A DNA stretch of 64,000 nucleotides from Hyphomonadaceae bacterium JAD_PAG50586_4 (GTDB lineage Bacteria > Pseudomonadota > Alphaproteobacteria > Caulobacterales > Aquidulcibacteraceae): positions 2,809,501-2,873,500 of the forward strand of contig CP096134.1 in NCBI GenBank assembly GCA_023242925.1. The letters run 5' to 3'. Every line of letters begins with the position of its first letter. Position 1 is the stretch's first letter. The notes beneath the pieces are model-generated. The model was not told where the DNA came from. It saw nothing but the letters and a program-made list of their open reading frames with translations, and did not search any database. The translations under genes were made by a program, and so were the position numbers. Shown piece by piece: positions 57,644-64,000 of this stretch.

Positions 57644-58174
57644 ATGGTGCGCTGGTTCTCCCTCATTATTTGCCTCTATCTGGTGTTCGCATCGGTCGCA
57701 TTCGCGGACCCTGTCACGCTGCGTACGCGCATCGAGGCGAGCGGCCCCGCTGTCACCATGGGCGATGTGTTCGACGGCGCGCCGGCCGATGTCGCCGGTC
57801 GGGCCATCGCGCCGTCGCCGCCATCGGGGCAGATCAGCACCATCAATATGCCCGTACTCCAAGCGGCCGCTTCCGCCGCTGGGCTTCAGTTCACGCCGCC
57901 GGCGGGCGTCAACGCTGTGCAAGTTGTTCGCCCTGGCGGCTTGCGCGCGACCTTGCCGGCGGCGGGAGGCAGTCGCACGATTGCCGACGCCGCAATCCGC
58001 CGCGGCGAAAGCGTGAACCTCGTCTATCAGGCGCCGGGCATGTCGTTGAACATGCGCGCGCGCGCGCTCGAAGATGGCGCCATCGGCCAACCCATCCGTC
58101 TGCAAAACACCTCCTCCAATCGTACCATCGACGCTGTGGTCACTGGCCCCGGCGCTGCGAGAGCCAATCCATGA
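57644..58174 (+). CDS. flgA: Flagellar P-ring chaperone FlgA, short form
   Basis: A 176-residue protein with a signal peptide (MVRWFSLIICLYLVFASVAFA) and a C-terminal SAF-like FlgA domain (IRRGESVNLVYQAPGMSLNM, ALEDGAIGQPIRLQNTSSNR, TIDAVVTGPG). It is shorter than many FlgA proteins because the region before the SAF domain is compact. It helps assemble the FlgI P-ring in the periplasm. It starts 11 bp after flgG and overlaps flgH (ATGA). Confidence 0.88.
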   Translation: MVRWFSLIICLYLVFASVAFADPVTLRTRIEASGPAVTMGDVFDGAPADVAGRAIAPSPPSGQISTINMPVLQAAASAAGLQFTPPAGVNAVQVVRPGGLRATLPAAGGSRTIADAAIRRGESVNLVYQAPGMSLNMRARALEDGAIGQPIRLQNTSSNRTIDAVVTGPGAARANP

Positions 58175-58977
58175 GCCCTGATAACTCCATCCGCGCCCTC
58201 GCCCTGCTCGCACTCGCCACCGGCGCCAGCGCTTGCGCCAGCATCGACACAGGCGCGATGGCGCAAGACGCCATTGCAGCGCCCGGCGTGGCATACGACG
58301 CAGCACGCCGTGGTCTGGCGCCTCCACAATTGGCGCCGGTCGGCACCCCGGCCGCGCTTACCGGCGGCGGGCAACAGACGATGCCATCATATCCAGAACC
58401 CGTTGCGTACGAGCCTGCGCCCAATTCATTGTGGCGTTCTGGTTCGCGCAGCTTCTTCAACGACCAACGCGCCAATCGTATCGGCGACATTCTGACCGTT
58501 GAGATCGAGATCGACGATAGCGCGGAGCTTTCGAACACCTCCAACCGCTCGCGCGAAGCCTCAAGCTCCGCAGGCATCTCGAACTTCTTCGGCCTTGAGC
58601 AAAGTGTCGGTGATCTCATCGGCGGCGCGTTCGACACTGAGAACTTGATCGGCGGCAACGCGGATTCAGAGCATCGCGGCACAGGCGCGATCAATCGCGA
58701 AGAAAAGATCGAACTCACGGTCGCGGCCGTGATCGTGGACCGCCTGCCCAACGGCAATCTCGTCATCGCCGGTCGCCAAGAGGTGCGCATCAACGGCGAA
58801 CTGCGCGAACTCACGGTCAGCGGCATCATCCGCCCCGAGGACGTCACCAGCGACAACACGATCAATCACACGCAAATCGCCGAAGCCCGCATCTCCTACG
58901 GCGGCCGGGGCTCCATCAGCGCCGTCCAACGTCCGAACTGGGGCCAGCGCCTGGGCGACGCGATTACGCCCTGGTGA
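58171..58977 (+). CDS. flgH: Flagellar L-ring protein FlgH
   Basis: A 268-residue protein from the ATG at 58171. It has a lipoprotein signal (LATGASAC lipobox), the FlgH core NSLWRSGSRSFFNDQRANRI, GDILTVEIEIDDSAELSNTS, LTVAAVIVDRLPNGNLVIAG and RQEVRINGELRELTVSGIIR. It forms the outer-membrane L-ring. A small ATTACCT/AGGTAAT hairpin follows at 58990-59006 and may end the operon. Confidence 0.95.
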   Translation: MSPDNSIRALALLALATGASACASIDTGAMAQDAIAAPGVAYDAARRGLAPPQLAPVGTPAALTGGGQQTMPSYPEPVAYEPAPNSLWRSGSRSFFNDQRANRIGDILTVEIEIDDSAELSNTSNRSREASSSAGISNFFGLEQSVGDLIGGAFDTENLIGGNADSEHRGTGAINREEKIELTVAAVIVDRLPNGNLVIAGRQEVRINGELRELTVSGIIRPEDVTSDNTINHTQIAEARISYGGRGSISAVQRPNWGQRLGDAITPW

Positions 58978-59057
58978 TCGCTGAAGGGCATTACCTCAAA
59001 GGTAATCGCCACGGCCCACATAATCGCGATCATCACGCCTGAGTTTCAGGAGCAAGC

Positions 59058-59410
59058 ATGCTGGCGTTTCGGGGCTTTCTTGTCGTGTTTTTTGTCGCCC
59101 TGCTTGGGTATACGGCCGCTGTCATAGCCACACACGGCTGGGGCTTGCTTGACGTCTTCTTCGGCGACATTGGCCGCATTGGCTGGCCAGGACAATTCAA
59201 TCTCGACTTCCTCGGCTTCTTGACGCTCTCAGCGCTCTGGACCGCATGGCGACACCATTTCTCGCCAGCGGGTATCGCTCTGGCGCCTCTCGCCTTTTTC
59301 GGCGGGATGGGCTTTTTACTCTGTACTTGCTGATCGCAAGCATTCGCGTGCGTGGCGACGTCAACGCTTTGTTGCTTGGGCCGAGGCGGGCAGCCGCATT
59401 GAAAGCCTAA
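59058..59410 (+). CDS. DUF2834-like membrane protein, one frameshift
   Basis: Starts MLAFRGFLVVFFVALLGYTA and has three or four hydrophobic segments; FNLDFLGFLTLSALWTAWRH is typical of DUF2834 proteins. As given it stops at 59333 after GGMGFLLCTC. One more T in the T-run 59313-59317 gives GFLTLYLLIASIRVRGDVNA and [13 protein letters not shown] with a stop at 59408-59410, about 117 residues, just overlapping the convergent xseA stop. Function unknown. Confidence 0.72.
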
Positions 59411-60845
59411 AACAAACTGCCCTGATCACCGCCCGGCTTTCCCTTGCCACGCGGTTTGCCTGCATCCGCCGGCGGATCGATAACCGCGCGCTTTTGCTCG
59501 TCTGCAAACGTGAGCTGCACCACATCGCCGGCGTTCAAATCCTTGGCGGCGCGCACCAATGCGCCATCCTCGCGCTGCACCATGACGAACCCGCGCGCCA
59601 GCACGCTCTTGTGCGACAAGCTGTCCAGCATCCGCGCAGCGCCATCCAAATGCTTGCAGTGCGTCACCAACGTCCGCGCCATCGCCGGCTGCAATCGCGC
59701 TGACGCCTGCAACAAACGCTCGCGCCGGCGCGCGATATCCTGCGCCAAAGCTTGCGGACGCAAACGCGCCGCAACCCGATCCAGCTTGATTGCGCCGCGC
59801 GCGCGTTCGTCACCAGCGCTGAATTCAGTCGCTCCGCCGCGCGATCGTAACGCTGCTGCGGGATTTGGAAGAGCGTCTCCAGGCGCGGCAGTTTCGCCGC
59901 CGCCGCCGCGCGTAGCTCCGTGCGCCGCTTCTCCAGCCCGCGCACAAGCCCGCCCTTCAAGCGGCCCTCCAACATCTCCACGCGCTCGATCAACTCGCTG
60001 CGCACCGGAACCGCTTTTTCCGCCGCACCCGTCGGTGTCGGCGCGCGCAAGTCCGAGGCGAAATCGATCAACGTCGTATCCGTCTCGTGGCCGACAGCGC
60101 TAATGAGCGGGATCGCACTCTCAGCGGCCGCGCGCACAACGATCTCTTCGTTGAACGCCCATAAATCCTCGATCGAGCCGCCGCCACGCGCCACGATCAA
60201 CACATCCGGCCGCATGTCACCGTGCAGCGCATTGAAGCCCTTAATTGCGCGCGCAACTTGCCCCGCCGCCTCCTGCCCCTGCACCAGCACCGGCCACAGG
60301 ATCACGCGGCAGGGAAAGCGTTCACGCAAGCGATGCAATATATCGCGGATCACCGCGCCCGTCGGCGACGTCACCACGCCAATCACACGCGGCAGATACG
60401 GGATGCGCTTCTTGCGGTCAGCAGCGAACAAACCCTCGGCCGCCAACTTCGCCTTCAGCTTCTCCAATTGCGCCAACAACGCGCCCACGCCCGCCGGCGC
60501 CATGCGGTCGGCGATGAGCTGATATTGCGAGCGCCCCGGATAGGTCGAGAGTCGGCCTTCGACGACGACCTCCAAGCCTTCTTCCGGCTTGAACGTCAGC
60601 GCCTGCACGTTGGCCTTCCACATCACCGTGGAGATGGTTGCGTTCTCATCCTTCAGGTCGACGTACAAATGCCCCGACTTGGCGATCAACACCCGACCCA
60701 ATTCGCCGCGCACGCGTACGCGGTCGAAGGTCGTCTCCATCGTCCGCTTTACCGCCTGCGCGAGTTCGCTGACCGAAACCTCGGGCAAATTGCTGCCCTG
60801 AACGGCGTTTGGGGCAGGGGCGGCGGCGTCTGACATCAGTTTCAT
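59407..60845 (-). CDS. xseA: Exodeoxyribonuclease VII large subunit, one frameshift
   Basis: The N-terminal OB-fold ([40 protein letters not shown]) and catalytic core ([60 protein letters not shown]) read normally to [11 protein letters not shown]. There a GC-dinucleotide run (59792-59806) loses one base. The next frame resumes [20 protein letters not shown] and continues to [20 protein letters not shown] and the end. Corrected length is about 479 residues. The enzyme degrades single-stranded DNA with XseB. Start at 60845 or 60836 (MSDAAAPAP). Confidence 0.9.
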
Positions 60846-60911
60846 ATAAGGCGACTCGCGCCCGCTTGCGGAGTTTGCTTAAATTCCACCCTGGCTGGGG
60901 GCCGGGGGATC

Positions 60912-63056
60912 ATGGGCATGGCGTTCGACGCGAACGATCTGTCGCCACACGAACATTTCGTTGTGGAGCGCACCATTGCGGGCGAAACCGCCGATTTTAC
61001 GCCCATGGCCGGCCCTGGCGGGGTCAAACCCATCATCCGCGCCGGCTTCCTGCGCAAACTCATGCTGGGTGTGGACCCGACCTGGACGATCCGCACCCCT
61101 GGCGTGCGCTTAAAGGGCGCCCGCGTCGAAGGCGTGCTCGACCTTACTGATTGTTCAGGCGTCGGCGCGGTCGGCTTGCCCGCACTCGCGCTTGTGGAGT
61201 GCGAAATCCCAGAGATCATCGATCTCAGCCATTCGCGCCTCGCCCGCTTCTCGCTCAACGCAAGCCGACTCTCGCGCCTTGTTGCGGTGGAAACCGAAAT
61301 CGACGGCGAGCTTGATCTCTGCGGCGTCGCCCCACTCGGCGCGCCAGGCCAAGAAACACTCACCGCCAAACTGCGCGGCATCCGCATTGACGGCGACCTG
61401 CTCGCACGCGACGCCAAATTCGCGCGCGCCACCGAAAGCAGCGACGACGCCATCATGCTGCAAGGCGCCGACATTGCCGGCAATGTGCTGCTCGACGGAT
61501 CGTTTGAATCGTTCGGCTGCATCTGGCTGCAACAAGCGCGCATTCAAGGCGGCCTCGCCTGCGAAGGCGCGCAATTGCTCAACCGTTCGGAAGCCGCTGA
61601 CACCTCAGCGCTTGCAGCCGACGGCGCTGAGATCGGCATTGTCCTATTGCGCAACGGCTTCAAGGCCGAAGGCGAGGTCCGCTTTGTCGGCGCCCGCATC
61701 GTGCAAGGCTTTGACTTCGCGGACGCATCGCTGCGCAACGAATTCGGCGTCGCGCTCAATCTCGCAAACGCCGTCACCGGCGGCGAAATCTCGCTCGCCA
61801 GCGCCAAAATCTCCGGCCAGGTGCTGCTCTCCAACACAGACGCGGGCCGCAATCTCGATCTGCGCGCCGCCGACATCAATCATCGCCTCACCCCGCGGGG
61901 CGACACGTTTGGTCGCGCCATCGATGCTGCAAGCATGAAAGTAGGCGGCGCAGCACTCCTGCAGGGCGCAAACATCAAAGGCGAAATCTTCCTCGCTGAC
62001 GCCCGCATCGACGGTTACCTCGCCTTCGGCGGCGGCCGCTTCATCAATGGCTCCGGTTGGGCCATTCGCGCGCCCAACGTCCGCGTCGGCGGCAATCTCA
62101 CGCTGAAGATCGATGAAAACGGCTTTGCCCCGCATGGACAAAAGACTGTCGTTGAGGGCGGGCTGAAACTTGATCGCGCGCGCATCGACGGCGCGCTCTC
62201 CTGGCTCAATCTCGAACTGCGTGGTCCTGGGCCCGACAATATGAAAGGCGCGTATTTCTCCTTCGCCGACGCGCAGATTTCCGGCCCCATCCAAGCGCGC
62301 ACGCTGGTCACACAGCAAGATGCGCGCATCGACGCCTCAGGCGCGGTGTGTTCGGCGCTCGACGATGAGGTAAAGACTGGCTGGGGCGCGGAAACCGCGG
62401 CGCTCACACTCGACGGCTTCGGCTACCAGCGCATCGATAGCGCGAGCGAAAGCTGGCGCGCACGCCTTGCCTGGTTGAAGCGCTCCAGGCGCGACGGCGA
62501 TCGGTTCTCGCCGCAACCCTTTACGCACGCCGCCAACGTCTATGCCCGTGCTGGTCGCCGCGAAGACGCGCGCCGCATTCTGCTTGCGCAACACGATCTG
62601 CGCACTGTCTCCGCCTCGGCTGGCCCGATCACCTGGGCGCTCTCGTCATTGTTCGGATTGATCGCCGGCTACGGTTTGTCGCCAATTCGTGTTGTGCGCG
62701 CGCTTGTACTCTTCCTCGCGCTCGGCGTCGGCGGCGTGCTGGCGATGAACGCGCAGGGCGCGCTGGTGACGCCGCAAGGCCGCGCCTGCAACGGCGCGAT
62801 CGAGCCCACGCTCTACGCCATAGATGTAGCGCTGCCCGTGATCGACCTCGGCCAAGAGGGCCGCTGCTTGCCCGGCCGCACCGCGCGCGCCGAATTGCCG
62901 CAAGGCATGGCCGTCTCGCAAACCAACGATTGGCGTGTGTTCGAAGGGGTCGCCCTCTGGCGCTGGGCGCACGCGCTTTACGCCATGCTGGGCGCGATCT
63001 TGACCGCGCTGGCCGTGGTGACGTTCTCCGGCATCATGAAGCCCAAGGACGATTAA
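60912..63056 (+). CDS. Large beta-helix (pentapeptide-like) membrane protein
   Basis: A 714-residue protein. Residues ~50-500 repeat a pattern of the kind LxGAxIxGxLxLxxA (RLKGARVEGVLDLTD, IMLQGADIAGNVLLDG, IWLQQARIQGGLACEGAQLL, ALLQGANIKGEIFLADARID), as in pentapeptide-like right-handed beta-helices. Residues ~540-600 are helical. Two or three membrane helices follow (VVRALVLFLALGVGGVLAMN; ALYAMLGAILTALAVVTFSG), with a cysteine-bearing loop between them. Similar proteins are sometimes labelled membrane-associated oxidoreductase without evidence. I know no proven function; scaffolding at the membrane is a guess. It diverges from xseA. Confidence 0.65.
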   Translation: MGMAFDANDLSPHEHFVVERTIAGETADFTPMAGPGGVKPIIRAGFLRKLMLGVDPTWTIRTPGVRLKGARVEGVLDLTDCSGVGAVGLPALALVECEIPEIIDLSHSRLARFSLNASRLSRLVAVETEIDGELDLCGVAPLGAPGQETLTAKLRGIRIDGDLLARDAKFARATESSDDAIMLQGADIAGNVLLDGSFESFGCIWLQQARIQGGLACEGAQLLNRSEAADTSALAADGAEIGIVLLRNGFKAEGEVRFVGARIVQGFDFADASLRNEFGVALNLANAVTGGEISLASAKISGQVLLSNTDAGRNLDLRAADINHRLTPRGDTFGRAIDAASMKVGGAALLQGANIKGEIFLADARIDGYLAFGGGRFINGSGWAIRAPNVRVGGNLTLKIDENGFAPHGQKTVVEGGLKLDRARIDGALSWLNLELRGPGPDNMKGAYFSFADAQISGPIQARTLVTQQDARIDASGAVCSALDDEVKTGWGAETAALTLDGFGYQRIDSASESWRARLAWLKRSRRDGDRFSPQPFTHAANVYARAGRREDARRILLAQHDLRTVSASAGPITWALSSLFGLIAGYGLSPIRVVRALVLFLALGVGGVLAMNAQGALVTPQGRACNGAIEPTLYAIDVALPVIDLGQEGRCLPGRTARAELPQGMAVSQTNDWRVFEGVALWRWAHALYAMLGAILTALAVVTFSGIMKPKDD

Positions 63057-63143
63057 TCTCGGCAAGCAGTGCTATTCGCAGACAAGCTCTTGCACCCCAA
63101 GCGCGCAGCCGCTCTTTAGCGGCAAAACCTTTGGGGGACATCC

Positions 63144-64000
63144 ATGCTTCGTCGCACGCTTCTCGCGTCCGCTCTCGCTATTCCGGCACTTTCGGCCTGC
63201 GCTACCGCTACGGGCGGCGCCCGCGATCCACTGGCGCCCTTGCCGCTGGACGCAAGCTCGCACGCGCGCCCCGAAATCGCGCGCGTCACTCATGTCTCGC
63301 TCGACCTGACAGCGGACTTCGAACGCAAAGTCATGCGCGGCAAAGCCTCGCTCTCGATCGTCGCGCGCGACGACGCAACTGAGATCGTGCTCGACAGCTT
63401 GAACCTGGTGATCCATCGCGTTCGCGCCGGCGGCGCTGAGACCACCTTCACGCTCGGCGAAAGCCGCCCCTCGCTTGGCGCGCCGCTCACTATCGCGCTC
63501 AATGGCGCGCGCACGATCGAGATCGAATATGAAAGCGGCCCCGACGCCGCGTCGCTGCAATGGCTGACGCCCGCGCAAACCGCGAGCAACAAGCAATTCC
63601 TGTTCAGCCAAGGCCAATCGATCCTCAACCGCACTTGGATCCCGACTCAAGACAGCCCTGGCATTCGCCAAACCTACGACGCGCGCATCGTGGCGCCCGA
63701 GGGGCTAAAGGTGGTGATGAGCGCCGAAATGCTGACGCCGGACGGCGAGCCCGCGGGCGCCGGCCAACGCGCCTTCCGCTTCCGCATGCCGCAACCGATC
63801 CCGCCTTATCTCATCGCCATCGGCATCGGCGATCTCGTCCACCGCGCCACCGGTCCGCGCACCGGCGTCTATGCCGAGCCCAGCGTGGTTGAGCGCGGCG
63901 CCTACGAATGCGCCGACATGGAACGCATGATGGACGTCGCCGAAGCGCTCTACGGCCCATATCGCTGGGGCCGCTACGACGTGCTCATCCTGCCGCCGTC
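63144..64000 (+). CDS. M1-family metallo-aminopeptidase lipoprotein, N-terminal part
   Basis: The gene runs off the right edge; 285 codons are visible with no stop. The start MLRRTLLASALAIPALSAC has a lipobox (LSAC). The beta-saddle domain of leukotriene-A4-hydrolase-like M1 peptidases follows: THVSLDLTADFERKVMRGKA, LFSQGQSILNRTWIPTQDSP with GIRQTYDA, and PPYLIAIGIGDL. The zinc-binding HExxH motif lies beyond the window. It probably trims peptides in the periplasm. Confidence 0.9.
   Translation, partial: MLRRTLLASALAIPALSACATATGGARDPLAPLPLDASSHARPEIARVTHVSLDLTADFERKVMRGKASLSIVARDDATEIVLDSLNLVIHRVRAGGAETTFTLGESRPSLGAPLTIALNGARTIEIEYESGPDAASLQWLTPAQTASNKQFLFSQGQSILNRTWIPTQDSPGIRQTYDARIVAPEGLKVVMSAEMLTPDGEPAGAGQRAFRFRMPQPIPPYLIAIGIGDLVHRATGPRTGVYAEPSVVERGAYECADMERMMDVAEALYGPYRWGRYDVLILPP

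Overview
The window is a 64-kb piece of a GC-rich alphaproteobacterial chromosome, most likely from the Caulobacterales/Hyphomonadaceae (prosthecate, GANTC-methylating) group. Supporting signs are a CcrM-type GANTC methyltransferase beside rnhB, separate F0 b and b' subunits of ATP synthase, a divergent fliL-fliM / flgF-flgG-flgA-flgH flagellar locus, a DsbA-like lipoprotein directly before smc, and tandem glycine and yybP-ykoY riboswitches. The assignment is by gene content only; there is no rRNA in the window.

Layout. 0-11.6 kb: a peroxiredoxin fragment, YqgE, two DJ-1/PfpI-type genes (one fused to AraC), an SDR, a SleB-type hydrolase, ppdK, glyS-glyQ, and a small membrane-protein/Xre operon. 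11.69-15.33 kb: a complete 3,634-bp passenger-carrying IS1595-family transposon. 15.4-29.1 kb: rnhB, ccrM, two secreted paralogues, a Crp/Fnr regulator, mutY, a DUF721 gene, a DsbA-like gene, smc and the ATP synthase F0 operon. 29.2-35.7 kb: a manganese-riboswitch-controlled TMEM165 transporter, then the glycine-cleavage operon gcvT-H-PA-PB behind a tandem glycine riboswitch. 35.7-49.8 kb: polyprenyl synthase, DNA repair and stress genes, an ArsR/SRPBCC/DUF1801/AlkD cluster, a polyprenyl-phosphate sugar transferase, ispE, two TPR proteins, ETF-QO, a uracil-DNA glycosylase and a lytic transglycosylase. 49.9-59.0 kb: flagellar genes. 59.0-64.0 kb: xseA, a large beta-helix membrane protein and the start of an M1 peptidase.

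The most interesting object is the transposon at 11693-15326. It has perfect 26-bp terminal inverted repeats, an 8-bp target duplication (AGGATGCT), an intact ISXO2-type transposase and five passenger genes: a lysine-rich small protein, a HicB-like small protein, a DUF5343 protein, a NYN-domain (PIN-like) putative RNase with all its acidic residues, and a three-helix membrane protein. It also carries a GNRA-capped hairpin and about 280 bp of AT-rich, hairpin-rich non-coding DNA. Each end carries an inward -35 element inside the inverted repeat, so the two outermost genes appear to be read from the transposon ends with almost no leader. It landed inside a CTTGTC/GACAAG operator-like array in front of the host Xre operon.

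A caution for every reader: about a dozen otherwise well-conserved genes (glyS, smc twice, gcvT, polyprenyl synthase, fliL, flgF, xseA and others) are broken by single-base changes, nearly all at homopolymers or GC dinucleotide runs. This looks like uncorrected sequencing error, not decay. Those genes are annotated over their full span with the break position given.
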